Shown here piece by piece: positions 1-12,125 of a stretch of DNA of 64,000 nt. The DNA lies in contig NC_045426.1 of assembly GCF_902635505.1 (NCBI RefSeq), forward strand, positions 672,485,087 through 672,549,086. Reading direction: 5' to 3'. The translations under genes were made by a program, and so were the position numbers. This DNA comes from Sarcophilus harrisii (lineage: Eukaryota > Chordata > Mammalia > Dasyuromorphia > Dasyuridae). Every line of letters begins with the position of its first letter. Position 1 is the stretch's first letter. Below the pieces are notes generated by a model. The model did no database searches. It was not told where the DNA came from and was given only the letters and a program-made list of their open reading frames with translations.

Positions 1-2150
1 GAAAGATTAGTATATAGAATTAGTAGTCTGTTGGATTCAGAACAAGGAGAGACATTAGAATAGAGATTCTTCACTTGTTTTGTGGGTTCTGAACCTCTTG
101 GCAGTTAGGATGGAATAATGTTTGTAAAATAACATTTCAAAGGAAACCAATTAAATTGAAAAATAGTTATCAAAAAGGATTTGTTTGTTTTTTTGAAAGG
201 CCTTAGGGGTCACATAGTTCAACCTCCCCTTTTTTCAGAGGAGAAAATTGAGGCTCAAGTTAACGATCAACTTCCTCTCCCCTTTCTTTGAGCCACCCCT
301 CCGCCTCCCTCCCCCCCAAGGATACCTCTTAGTTTTGGCTGCCTCTTTTATTCTCCAATTTGCTGCCAAACTTCCTGGTTTCTGTTTTCTCTCCCAGAAA
401 AATACCCTGGTCTACTTTGGTCTATGGTATGCTGGGGTTTGGAGAAACTGGTTCTTGTATGAGTTATCCACAAGGGCCTCTTCCTTCCTGAAAAAGATCA
501 GGGTCCTCACAGCTGGGCCAGAGGAAGCCCTTTCTGGCCCTAAATCCTATGGTCCCTTGAACTTGCTGGATGGACACAGCCACTTAACACAGCTCAGGAG
601 GCACTGGGCTAGTCACGGTGAACAGAACCATCGATCAGGAGAACCCGGATCAGCATTCTTGCTCCAGTATGTCTCTATCCGAGATGATCAAGTGATTGAC
701 TTTTTCTTGGTCTATTCTCTAACAAGTGGGGGCTCCTACATTTAAAGGTAAGTTAGAAGATTTGGGGTCATTTAGTCCAGCCTTGCTATTTACAGATGAA
801 GAAAGGAAGGCCTTATGATGGCAAAGGGCTAGCAGAAATAATAATAATAATAGCATACATTTTTATATCACCTTAAAACTTACACAGCCCTTTGCATGAT
901 GTATCTCATCTGATCCTTACAACTATCCAGTGAGCTATGATTATCCCTATTTTATAAATGCAGAAATTGAGTCTCCTAGAGATTAAGTGACTTGCTCCAA
1001 ATAATATACATTAAATGTCTCGGGCAGGATTAGATGATAGACCTTCCTGGCTCCAAGACCCATTTTCTGTCATCTCTACCCTCTCTCTAGCTTGTGGTCA
1101 GATCACAGAAGCTGAGTCCAGATTAGCTTTGGGAGATACTTTCAGCTTTCCAGGACACTTCGGTGGGCTTACTTGGGAGACATACACCCTAGATGATGTT
1201 TGGTGAGTTGTAGAAATCTCTTCCTGATAGAGGAGGCTAGGGCTGGGTAGAATGGAGGAGAAAAAGAAGGAAGGTCTGGAAAAAGAGGTTGTGGTCACAG
1301 TTGACTACAAGTTAGATGAGTCAACTAAACTGGGGGTGTTGTGAAAGGAGGGCAGCCCACAGTGAGAAGTGTTAGCAACAGCAGATGGATGATAGGACAG
1401 GAAGTCTGTTACTCCCCCACTCCTTAGCCCCAGTTTCCTTGACTCTGAAGCCCCTAGGTCAACCTGACTGAAGAGGTGGGATTGGTGAAGAAGCACAAAA
1501 ATATTGTGAGCTTCGTAAGGGTCCAGGGCCCCTTATGTTTAAAATGAACTCTTTTCATCTCTACTTGTTGGATTTTCTGCTTTCCTTTAAGGCCCAGCTT
1601 AGGTGCAGCTCCTTACTGAAGCCTCTTTTCCTCCTTCCTTCTTCCTTTCCCTTCCTTCTCTCATTTCTTAGAATACATGATCTTACTCTCCATCATATCA
1701 AAGAAATCAGTGTATTTTTCCTTCTTACATTCCTTGAATGGAAACTCCATGAGGGCAGGCTGCCTAAAGTGAAACTCCTTAGTTCTTTGCCAGCCCCAGG
1801 CAAGTACCCCCAGGATCCTGTTAAACTTCTCTCTCCGGGCTCATTCTCCCATCATTCCTACCTTCATTGTCCTTGTTGCCCCCTTCCCATTGCCCTGAAA
1901 GTGAGGGACAGGCCACCCCTTTCCTGGTGCAATTATAGCCAGCTGGGGCAGCTTGTTCATTCGGTCCCAGGCCTTCATCCCCATCCCAATGAATTCTGGG
2001 CATTGGTCCAGAAGCAAGAATTCTCAACTTCAGCTCCAGATTCAGCTATAGTTGAATAGACACGAAACCACGGCCTAGAGTAGTTGAGTGTTTTTTGCTC
2101 CAGGTTATACCCAGTTTAATAAGCGGTTTGTTGACTAGCACTGAACAGTA
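1..2150. other. Non-coding stretch, probably MYO1F intron 1
   Basis: No open frame here looks like a known protein; the longest (248-745 and 1,535-2,059, plus strand) have low-complexity Pro/Leu/Ser composition and no splice or domain support. An old MIR/L2-like fragment in reverse orientation lies at about 840-1,060 (the 'cccttttgcatg...atcctcacaa' type of core, here diverged). If the ATG exon at 6,802 is MYO1F, this is first-intron sequence of that gene. Confidence 0.5.
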
Positions 2151-2154
2151 GATG

Positions 2155-2425
2155 GGAGGAGCCAGAAGCCAGGCCAGGTTCTGTGGAGCCTCTCCAGGAT
2201 CTGGGGTGATTGCATCTTTTAGGGGAGGCTCAGGATTGGTCTCCCTTCCCCTCCCCCCTCAGCTCCTAGGACTACTGAGGATGATGAGCAAAGAGTAAGA
2301 AAGAGCCACTTCCTTCCTTCCCCACTGCCCGCAGCCCGGGCCAAGCTGAGGGGAGGGGAGGGGAGGGAAGTCTTGCAACAAGTGTCCCCTGTTTTGGGGA
2401 GATGCTGTTGCTGCTGCTACAGCAT
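2155..2425. promoter_or_regulatory. Possible GC-rich regulatory patch in putative MYO1F intron 1
   Basis: This is repeat-free and GC-richer than its surroundings. It contains an ETS-type core ('agccacttcctt', GGAAGTGG on the minus strand) at about 2,305, purine/pyrimidine blocks, and 'ttgcaacaag', which resembles a C/EBP site. Such motif pairs are common in myeloid enhancers, but short motifs occur by chance, so this is only a suggestion. Confidence 0.2.
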
Positions 2426-2519
2426 CTATCTTGTTACCTCTTGGGCTTCAGGGCAGCCCCACCCTACTTCTTGCCTCTGAAAGAGATATTAGGCTGCAAA
2501 AGCCTGTGCAGAGAGAGAT

Positions 2520-5500
2520 CCTCATGGCTATAGATCCACCTTTAATTAGCAGACATCCCCACATGTCTGGTTCCTAATTAACCTCCAATCCTACCCTTCC
2601 TGATACCTCCTTTCAGTTTTAGGGGTAGGAAAGAAGATAGGCCTAGTGTCAAAACTAAAAACCTACTATGTGCCTGATGCTTTATAAATTTTTGATACTT
2701 AAAACAACCTTGGAAATTAGGTGCTATTATTAGCTTCATTTTACAGATGGAGAAATTGAGGCAAACAGTGATCAAATTGATTTGCTTTTAAGTTTCCCAA
2801 AGGCTGGTTTAAATTCAGGTCTTCTTGACTCAGGGCACAATGTCTTAACCACGGCACCAACTAGCCACCTGAGTGGAATGAAAAGAATACTAGCTTTGGA
2901 GTCCTATTGGTCAGTGTGTGTAGCTCTGGGGTTCAATGCCTGATTTAGCTAGGGTTATCAGCTGTCTGACCTCGAGCAGAACCATTCATCTTAACTGTAA
3001 GATAGTGATAAGGACTTTGGGGGAACCTATCTCAACAGATTATTGGGAGGAGCTAGGGACTTTGCAAACTTCAAAGAGTTACTTATCAAAATGCCCCTTG
3101 TCGCCATCAGCTCCTTCACAGACATTCCCGGACATTCCCTAAGTCCATGGGCATTTTCAGTCATGGAAAATTTGAGCTGAAGGGCCGTTAAATATTCAAC
3201 AAGCATTTTTTTTAATGCTCAGTGCGTCAATATGTCACAATACGTCGTTGGTATGTCTATGGCTAGGAGCTCAAATCAGCCTGATCTGGAGTCAGAAGTT
3301 TGTTGTTATTCAATTGAGTCCCATTTGATTTTTCCTGATCTTGGCAGAGATACTGAAGTGGCGGGCTAGTTCCTTCTCCAGCTCATTTTACAGATGAAGA
3401 AACGGAGGCAACCAGGGTTAAGTGACTTGCCAGTTAGTAAATATCTAAGGTTTAAATATCTAGTAAATATCTAAAGCAATACATCTAGCTATTGCTGGCT
3501 AGTCACTTAATAGCAGTGCTTAATAGCACTTAATAGTTCCTCAATAGCAAAATGGAGCTAATAGTTACAAATACCTTCACCCCAGAAGGGGTGAGAAAAC
3601 ACATTTAAAGTGCTATGCAAATATTAAGGTGATATGTACATGGCAATTATTATTATTGAATACAAAAGTTTTAGAACAAAAAATATCACAGATGAGATCA
3701 TGGGATGTAAGACTGGAAGAGACTTTTAAGACCAATTCCCTAATTTTAGAGAAGAGGAAACAGAGATGATAGGATTTATCGAAAGACACGCAGATAAGGA
3801 TTGGGCCCTGCTTCTTTTATTCCATACTCAGTGCTTTTTGTCATATAGACTTCAGGCAGCTAGGAAATTAGTCTATTTGAGTTCTGAGGTTCCTTAGAGG
3901 GTAGCATGTAAGAGCTCAAAAGGAACTCAAAACACAAACTATCAGAACTGGGAAGGGCCTTTGATCAGTGGGTTTCCAACTCAAATAGAAACAGGGTCAC
4001 TATACATCGAAAGGATCCTTGTTGGCTGCATATTGACTTAAAAAATTAATATTATCTATGTTTTAGTATGTTTTTAATTTGCCATTTGTGCCTTAGAACA
4101 CAGAAGGTGTCCAAAGTAGAAGATCCTTAGAGAGAACGTGGAGGGCCTTCAAGATCACCTAATCCAACTCTCTTATGTTTCAGATGGAGAAACTGAGTCT
4201 CAGAGAATGGAGGGGGGCTTGCCAAAGATCATACCTTGACTGCTCACCACGGACTCCTTTCATTTTCTCTCTTCCTCTCATTACCATTAATTATAAATAA
4301 GTTGACCCTGGTCACGAACATAATCAGCTAAATTTAAATAGCCTGTCCCCATCAATGGTCTTGCTCACGTCCACTGTTCCATCACTCTTTGTTTTGCTGA
4401 AATCTATCACCATAAGTCATGATCTCACTATGACTGTGGCTGTCTCTGTTCTAAACCAATACAATCCAAAAAGGAAACAAAAATAAAAAAAGAAGCAGCT
4501 CTTGTCTATATCTATTATCTATGCCTATGATCATAGCTCACATTTATATAGTTATTTAAAATTTGCAAAGCACTTTATGTTAACTTATTTGAGTCTTATA
4601 ACAACCTTGTAAGGTTAATACTATTCTTGGTCCCATTTTATAGATGAAGAAATTGAGGTACAGAAGTTAAGTGACTTATTTAGTCACATAATTAGTAAAT
4701 GTCTAAGGCAGGATTTGAACTCAGAAACCAAGTTCTTCCTGACTCCAAGTCCCATGTTCTACCCACTGTGTCCCCAGCTGCCTCATTATCACGAGATATC
4801 ACATGGCATTCCATCATAGACAAAGACTGCCCTTGGGGCTGACTATAGGCTCATGTTCCCCATACAGTCTGTCTTCTCTTTTCTCCCAGCATCCCCTGTA
4901 ATTGCACTCTGTTTCTCATTTCCTAGCATTATTGTCAACCCCTCTGCTTATTTAGGTCTAGGTCACCAAAACTGACACAATTGGGTTGTCACCTTCACCA
5001 CTGAGACCATAAGTACTACCTTTAGAGTATCTTTATCTTTGGTGGAGGAGAGCACAGATGTCACAGAAGCAGAGAATAGCAGAAATAGAAGCAATCAGCA
5101 TCCTCATTTCTCAACTGGGCTCCCTCAGATCCAATGGTCTTTCCAGTCATTGTGTTTTTAGAGATTCAATCATTTGGCCCTTAATTTCCTCTCTGCTTGG
5201 ACCATGGTAGTCAGGCCTCCAAAACTTTATGAACTAAGCCTAGTTCCCAATGTCCCTTTCCCCTCTTGAACATGGATCCCAAATAGTCCCAAGTTTCTTC
5301 TCCTCTCAGAAATTTAAGTATGTAGGTTCTAACCCTATCTCCCTTCAGGGACCCAGATATCCATTTTATCAGGCCTTCTTTCCTCAGGGACCAATCCTCC
5401 TCCTACCCTCCTCCCTAGTTCTTCACACCATCTCCTACCTTTAACAGAGAAAAGGTACCTTGGAACAAGACAAGGCAGGCTACGGCGAAGCTTCTTAAAT

Positions 5501-6090
5501 TTCTTCCATTTGCAATCCCCTTTCCTCCAAGAAATTTTTATGTGACCTCAGGTATATATGCATACAAATCCAAGATTCACTGATAATAACTCATAATTTT
5601 GTGACCTGCACATTCAATTACAAGACCCATATGGGGTCACAAATCACAGTTTAAGAAGCTGGAGGCTGGAAGAAGGGACAAGTAGAATTAAGGTGAAGGT
5701 TCCTGATTTCCACAGCCACAGCTCAGAGACCCCCCAAAAGTCACTGGTGTCATAAACCAGAGAACTCAAGCAACTGGTCTGGTCACACAGAGCAAATTCC
5801 ATATTGAGCTCAGCTCTTGGCAGCCCTGCTGATGCTCTCAGAGAACATCAAAGCTGAGAGGGAACTTAAAACAATTTTAAAGCCAGGGGAGCTGGGGCTT
5901 AAAAGTAAGGATGTCAGGGCTGGGAAAGGCCTTAGGACACAGGATGGTCAAGGTAGAGATCATTTGATCCAACTTTTTCACTTGACCAATGAGGAAACCA
6001 AGGTCTTTGCTGAGATTATAAACAGCAGCAGCAGATTCAGGACTCGATTTTAGGTAGCCTAGCTCCCAGTCCAATCCACGTAAGGCCTGG
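2520..6090. other. Non-coding stretch with old SINE/MIR copies
   Basis: No coding exon is recognised. Reverse-oriented MIR/SINE-type fragments are visible at about 2,640-2,880 (ends 'caccaactagccacct'), 3,300-3,440 (the 'cagatgaagaaacggaggcaa' core) and 4,530-4,790 (ends 'cccactgtgtccccagctgcc'). The rest appears unique and unstructured. Confidence 0.5.
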
Positions 6091-6801
6091 GGGGGAGGGG
6101 GGGTGTCAGCATTAGGACTTTCCCTGTTCTGGTGCCATCAGACTTTTACTCTAGTGAACATTATTAATGCGATCCTGTCCCTTGGTCTCAGTCACAGACA
6201 TGATGCTAGGCTGGGTCCCCAAGCAGCGCCTGTCACTGGGGCCAGCTGGGAGGGGCGCTCCAGGGGAGTCTCCTGGATTGCTGCCCAGAGCAGCTTCCTG
6301 GGCAAACAAGCGTGACAGAATGAGCTTTGGTACCCTCTCCCCTCACTGGGCAGCATCGGCTGCCTTTATGTCAGTCCTCTGACTGAGCTCCCCGGTAAAG
6401 TCCTTTCATAAAGTCCTTTCAGATAATTAAATCTAACTTCCTTATTCAACAGATAGGAAAATTGAAGAACAAGGCAGGCAAGGAACTCGCTAATGATATG
6501 GGAGGGTCGGTGGTAGATCTGGGACTGGGACCCCAATCTTTGATGCTCAGTCAGGTGCCCCATCCTTTTCTCTTGGGGAGGGGGGCAGGCCTGGGAGAAG
6601 GGTGTCTTACCTGGACTGAAGAAGTTTTGAGTCTGGGCCTAAGAAATGACACACCCAGTGGTCTGTCTGAAGCAGGGACAGGAACCCTAGGGCAGCCCAA
6701 GTCGGGGTTGTTCCTCAGACACCCAGATAAGCTAGGGTGGGGCAGGGAGCCACCCCAAGCTGAGTGAGGCTGCTCTGAGCTGCACCGGGACAGCTACTCA
6801 C

Positions 6802-6880
6802 CATAGTGGCTGCAGTTCTCGGTCCCGGGGCTCTGGGTTGGGTCCTCAGGGGGGGCCAAGTTCAGGGGGCTCCTGGTGGG
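6802..6880 (-). CDS. MYO1F: Putative MYO1F first exon: 5' UTR plus ATG only
   Basis: On the minus strand the sequence reads GCCACTATG followed directly by GTGAGTAGC. The ATG (6,802-6,804) has A at -3 and G at +4 and is the last codon before a consensus 5' splice site. In human, MYO1F (a class I myosin of myeloid cells) lies just 3' of ADAMTS10 in the same orientation, which matches this position, 7.3 kb past the ADAMTS10 poly(A) signal. The identification rests on synteny and this start/donor arrangement. The second exon is not in the window, and the upper boundary (TSS) is a guess. Confidence 0.5.
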
Positions 6881-6924
6881 GGGCCACACATGGCCTCCTG
6901 CTGGCTCTCTGGCTAGCAGTTCTG

Positions 6925-6980
6925 GGAGCATCAGTTCCTCTTACAAAGGCCTCTGCTCCCCCACACCCACTTCCTATCGC
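6925..6980 (-). promoter_or_regulatory. Putative MYO1F promoter with two ETS/PU.1-like sites
   Basis: On the minus strand, AGGAAGTG (6,968-6,975) and TAAGAGGAACTG (6,932-6,943) both resemble PU.1/ETS sites, and they sit 130-170 bp upstream of the ATG/donor. No TATA box is seen. PU.1-driven, TATA-less promoters are typical of myeloid genes, which fits MYO1F; the link is inferred. Confidence 0.35.
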
Positions 6981-7104
6981 TGGGAGGGGCAGGGCAGGGT
7001 GGGGGGGGAAGGAGCTCTTACCACAGAGGGAGCAGAAACGTCCTCTTGAGGAGGGGGCCGAGGGTACCCTGAGTCCAGCCTCTGGGCACTGACAGGAAGC
7101 TGGG

Positions 7105-8045
7105 AGGCATCTTTGATTCTGTTCCTTTATCCTTTGATCCATACACTAAGCACACACGTTAAGTCTTGTTTGTCTGTCTCTTCTTGGGATTTTCTTGGCA
7201 GAGGTACTGGAGGGATTGCTATTTCTTTCTCCAAGAGGGATGAGGGAACTAAGGCAACAAGGTTAAGTGACTTGCCTAGGGTCACACAATTAATTTTAAA
7301 AAATTTGGAGACTGAAAGTAAATCAACACATGTTATATTCACTTTTCCCCCTTTTTTTCTGGTCCCCCCCCTTTTTTGTGGTTTTTCCCTTTTGTTCTGA
7401 TTTTTTTATCCTTTGATCCATACACTTAAGGGCAGGGAGTTGGATTCATCTTTATCTTTTTATCCTAATCACACATATTATGTGTCCTATCTGACTCTTC
7501 TTGAGATTTTCTTAGCAGAGATAACTGGAGTAGTTGGCTATTTCCTTCTTCAGTTCATTTTACAGATGAGGGAACTGAGGCAAGTGCCCAGGGTCATACA
7601 ATTAATTAAAAAAAAGGTCTGGAAACTGAAAATAAATCAACACACGTTATATTCATTCCCTCCCTTTTCTTTTGTTCCCCCCCCCCCTTTTTTTTTGTGG
7701 TTTTCCCTTTTCTGATTTTTTATCCTTTGATCCATAGACTTAAGATCAGGGAGCTGGATTCATCTTTGTCTTTGTATCTTAAGCACAAGTGTTATGTGTC
7801 TTGTCTGACTCTTCTTGGGATTTTCTTGGCAGAGATACTGGAATAGCTGGCCATTTCCTTCTTCAGCTCATTTTACAGGGAACTGGAGCAAACCGGGTTA
7901 AATGACTTGTGTAGAGTCACACAATTAATTAAAAGAAAAAGTGGAGACTGAATATAAATATATGCTATATTCACGTTCCCCCCCTTTTCTGTTTTTTTTC
8001 CCTCTTTTGATTTTTCCCTTTTGTTCTGATTTTTCTCTCCCAACA
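7105..8045. repeat. Threefold tandem repeat of a ~0.3 kb SINE-containing unit
   Basis: Three direct copies begin with the anchor 'atcctttgatccata' (the cctttgatcc core starts at 7,131, 7,410 and 7,724). Each continues through 'gactcttcttgggattttcttggcagag', a SINE core (cattttacag...), 'cacacaattaatt', 'gactgaaa.taaatcaacac' and a C/T-rich end. Spacings are 279 and 314 bp. The unit includes the 5' half (in this orientation) of a reverse SINE whose missing end appears only once, after the third copy. Confidence 0.85.
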
Positions 8046-8119
8046 TGATTCATAAATAAGTGTGTATTAAAATTGATGTACATATATAACCAGAAAAAAA
8101 AGAAAGCAATATAATTTTT

Positions 8120-8195
8120 TAAGAAGTCTGAGGTCAGATTTGAACTCATGAAGAAGATGTACTCTATGCATTGTGGTGTCACCTAGCTGCCTGTA
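8120..8195 (-). repeat. SINE end completing the array above
   Basis: The sequence 'gtctgaggtcagatttgaactcatg...cacctagctgcc' is the tRNA-like head of a marsupial SINE in reverse. It follows the third tandem unit, so the tandem duplication probably arose inside one SINE and its flank. Confidence 0.65.
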
Positions 8196-9559
8196 GAGTA
8201 AGCACATAGCAGGTGCTTAATAGAGGCTTATTGAATTGAATGGTGGGTGCTGGAACCTTAGGGATGTGGCCCAGCTGAGCTCCATAGCAACATTGTTCTG
8301 GGTCTGGGAAGAAGCCTGGGGGAAATGACTGAGGTGGAGGTTGGGATGATGTAACAGTTGTTGTCTGAAATGTGGAACCTTATATAGAGAATGGTTGGAA
8401 ACCAAATTCAGTTTCTGTCTTTCTGCTTGGGAAGGACAAAACATACATAAATAGATTGAGATCACATGTGAGGAAGAACTTTTTCTCTAAAGAGTCTTTT
8501 TGTGAGACTTTTCAAAACCCTTTCCCATTTACGGTCTTATTTGATAAAAACTCCCATGAGGGAGCTGGGAGAGACTGTTTTCTCTTTTTTTGACTTCAGG
8601 AGGAAGCGAAGATTCCGTAAAAGGAAGTGACTTGTTTAGGACCACACAGTACTGCAGTAGCAGAGTCAGAAGTAGAACCTGTGGTGGGAATCATGAAGTT
8701 CAGGAGAAGTTAGAGGAAAGAGAAAGTGGCTTCTGCTCACTGGAAAGCAGCCGTAATCCACCTATGGTCCTTCCAGACCACGCTAAGTGGGTCACAATGG
8801 AAATAGACAATAGCTTTCCATGGAACTGGAAGGAGATCACCAGGTTCAGTCTCCTCATTTTACAGAGGAGGAAACTGAGATCCAAACTGGGGTAGGAATA
8901 CGGCACAACTCAAGCATTTTGGCTCCCAAAGCAAGGCTATTGAATAAATATGGCCCTTCTGTTTTGCCATAGGCAGGTTCCAAGGATTTCCACATTCACC
9001 TAGATTAGCTTCCAACGGACATAATGGTAAATGAAAAGAATTTACTCACTGAATGTCATAACAGCAACAGTAATAATAGTTAGCATTTATATAGTGCTTA
9101 CTACTTGCCAGTCCCTGACTAAGCACTTTTCAAATATCATCTCCTATGGCCAATGTGAGAATTAATTTTTCTTGATCAAAATTATATTTCACATGAGTTT
9201 TATTTTTGTTCTTTTGTGTTTTTTTCCCCAGGATGCAGAAGTGAGAGGGAGATAAAATTAATCCTTGTTAATTGAAAAAGTTTTCTTTTTTTAAATTTCA
9301 TTTGATCCTCACAACAATCTGGAAGGTAAGTATTGCTATTATCCCATTTTAAAAATATGGGAAACTGAGGCTAAGTGATATACCTGTGGTAACACAGCTA
9401 GTAAATATTACGAAGACTCCTTGACTCCAGGTCAAGACAGAGTTGATAAAAGCAAGGGATTTTTTTAGCAATACCAAGCAGCTCTGGGTCTGATCACAGG
9501 AGTTGACCAACACTATATAGCTTTCAGGTTATGAGCTATCTTCTAAATAGGCATTTCTT

Positions 9560-9800
9560 CTCTAGGTATTTGTTGTTATTCAGTCATTTCACTTGTATGT
9601 GATTCTTTGCGACTCCATTTGGGTTTTCTATGCAAATATTCTGCAGTGATTTGCTATTTCCTTCTCCAACTCATTTTACAGATGAGGAAACTGAGGCAAA
9701 CAGAAGTGGGTTTGTCCAGGGTAGAGGCCAGATTTGAACTGGGGAAGATTAGTTTTCCTGACTTCAGGCCAAGCACTTGTTTATGCACTGAACCACCCTG
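9560..9800 (-). repeat. MAR1/MIR-like SINE, reverse
   Basis: It starts 'tgttgttattcagtcattt' and carries 'cattttacagatgaggaaa', 'ctgaggcaaac' and 'ccagatttgaact', the typical reverse order of a marsupial core-type SINE. The copy is diverged; the family name is from memory. Confidence 0.65.
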
Positions 9801-10114
9801 GGGCCCTCCTCTTCCAGGAACAATTGTAATTTAGGGCCGAATCAGCAGGAGGTAGTATAATGAAGGTAGTAGCTCATTGATCTCTGGCTAAGCACTAAGC
9901 AACCATTGCAGAGGTACAGATTTTTCTAACTTGAAAATCTAGGACTGTGAGATGTCTGGGAGTGAAAGGAGGGGGAGTATGTGTTCTCTTTCCCACTCAT
10001 GGTGGGAATGAAGCCCTTTTGCCTGGTGGGAGTGGGATGAGATAGGGAGTTTCCTCGGGTAATATGTGCTAAATGAGGAATATTTTTGATATGTCCCTAT
10101 AAGCTAAATGTATG

Positions 10115-10385
10115 TTGGATGTGGGAAAGCACTGGGCTTGGAGTCGGGAAGTCCTGAATTCCTAAATTCAAATCCTACTGCTGGTGCTTACTAGCTGTGA
10201 CCCAGTAGAAATCATTTAAATTCTCAACCTTAGTTTCTTCATCTACAAAACGGGGGGGGGGGGGGGGGGGGGGGGGGAGTGCACTGGGATCGGGGGAGAA
10301 TAGTATATCTTCCTGGGTGGTGAAGGTGAGATAATGTATATTTCAGCAAACTTTGAAGTGCTATTTAAATGCTTATATTATTCTC
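10115..10385 (+). repeat. MIR-like SINE containing a G26 homopolymer
   Basis: 'ttggagtcgggaagtcctg', 'aaattcaaatcctact' and 'tcatctacaaaac' are in MIR order. The usual short 'tggg' after the 'tctgtaaaa' motif has grown into 26 consecutive G at 10,252-10,277. Confidence 0.65.
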
Positions 10386-10654
10386 AGAGATGAGACTGCC
10401 ATCTGTTCCAACTCCACTGAATGGCTATTATCAGCTTTTGGCTTTCTCCTGACTTACTACAGCCACCTGCTGGTTCTTTACTGATTTGTAGCAGATCTTT
10501 TGATTCTGTTCTTTAGGGAGCCTTGAGAGCGAGCTTCGGGCTATTTCAGTTCTTTTGTGAGTCAGTCCCGGAGACACCTAGATAGCATGAGAATTCCTTT
10601 ACTCTGATCTTTTGAACTCTTTTTGCTTCCTCTAATGGGCAGTTCACTCTTTTT

Positions 10655-10872
10655 ATTGTTATTGAGCTGTCCTAGTTTGGGGTTTTCTTGGCACAGATAC
10701 TGAAGTGGTTTGCCATTTTCTTTTCCAGATCATTTTCAGATGAGAAGACTCAGGCAAACAGTTAAGTGATTTGCCAAGGTCACACAGCTAGTAAGCATCT
10801 GAGGCTGGATTTGAATTCAGGTCCTCCTGATTCTGAGACTGGGGCTCTATCTGCTGCACTACCTAATTGCCC
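10655..10872 (-). repeat. MAR1-like SINE, reverse, near full length
   Basis: It runs from 'tttggggttttcttggcaca' through 'aggtcacacagctagtaag' to 'gctctatctgctgcactacc' and 'taattgccc', a complete reverse-oriented core SINE with its tRNA-like head at the right end. Confidence 0.75.
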
Positions 10873-11899
10873 TATATCCCAGTTGATACACAAATCTACC
10901 ATGCTAACTAGTTCTCTCCATAACAGTCTAATTTGAATTGGTGGTGAACAAATTCTTTCCAACACCCCGTCATGTCCCTGAAAGCTAGATTCGATCTTTT
11001 GGAGTTTCATCTCCACACTGAGCCACAGTTGGCCTCCTCTTCCTGGAGCAATTCCAAATGACATGGCAAGATGAGAGGAGGTAGGTCAGAGCTATCAATC
11101 TTTGACTTGTATTCTTCAGTTTCACAGGAATCACATCTCCTTACACTTCTTTTTTGGGTCTCCGGCCTCTAGAGTATTAGTTCTTGTCTATCTCCCAATC
11201 ATCTGCTTGCTTGTGCTGACCCTCACTTTTTAAATTGTCCTCACTCTACTTTCTGCGCATCCTGATCCTCATCTTTAATACCTGAGTCTGACTCATACTT
11301 CAAGATTGTTCCCTAGGCTGTTGGTCCTGGTTCAGCCATGCTTGGCCAGTTCCGAGGTCTGTCTCTTCTTTGATTCTCCAAACTGGTTCCAACTTACTCT
11401 TATATCCATTTCTGCACTTACCACTTGTTGCTGCTGCCTATGTTAAGTGAGATTTGGTCATTAGGAATAAAGGAATGAGAAAAGGTCAAAAGAAGAATAA
11501 TGTAGCCCAATGAGAAAAGATTATATAAGTAAAGAATCAAAGGCCTGGGAAGGCTTTCAGAATAGAGAATATAGATTGTCCATAGTCTAAAAGAACCTCA
11601 GGTAACCCACTTGAAGCACCTCACTTTTAAGCCCATAGCTGTTTTAACTTGGATCGTTTGGATTTTTAGGTTTTAAAGATATGCAACTAAATAACCTTGA
11701 GGAAGGTAAGAGTGGAAAATGTATTTTATGAATTATCTTGATGGTTACATTGTGTAAGAAACTTTAAAAGAGTAACACAGTGGTTTGTGTTGAATTTTTT
11801 CCCCAGGGCTTTGGGGATGAAGTGTGATTTGTTAGAAGAATTCATGAAGAGAATGTTTGATTGTAGAGGTGGTTTGGGATGAGAAGGGAAGGTATTTCC

Positions 11900-12125
11900 C
11901 AGGCAGCTAGTGGTAGAGTGGATAGTGTGCTGGCTCTGGAGTTAGGACAACCTGGATTCGAATGTGGCCTCAGATACTTAATAACTGTGGGATTCTGGGA
12001 AAATCACTTCACCTTATTTGCTTCAGTTTCCTCATGGGTTAAATGACCTGAAGAAGGAAACAGCAAACCACTCTAGTTTCTTTGCCAAGAAAACCCTGGA
12101 TGTCCAAAAAGTTGGACACTACTAA
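11900..12125 (+). repeat. MAR1-like SINE, forward, near full length
   Basis: It begins 'ggcagctagtggtagagtgg' and carries 'cctggattcgaatgtggcct' (box B-like) and 'cagtttcctcatgggttaaa'. It ends near 'aaaaccctggatgtcc' and 'aaaaagttggacac'. The order matches the copy at 10,655 in the opposite sense. Confidence 0.75.

Noticed and set aside
248-2059. 165- and 174-codon plus-strand open frames
   Set aside because: Low-complexity composition, no homology that I recognise, and partial overlap with repeats.
1-6800. MYO1F second exon (Gly-Ser-Lys... His-Trp-Gln-Ser-His-Asn)
   Set aside because: Looked for on the minus strand and not found; probably beyond the window edge.
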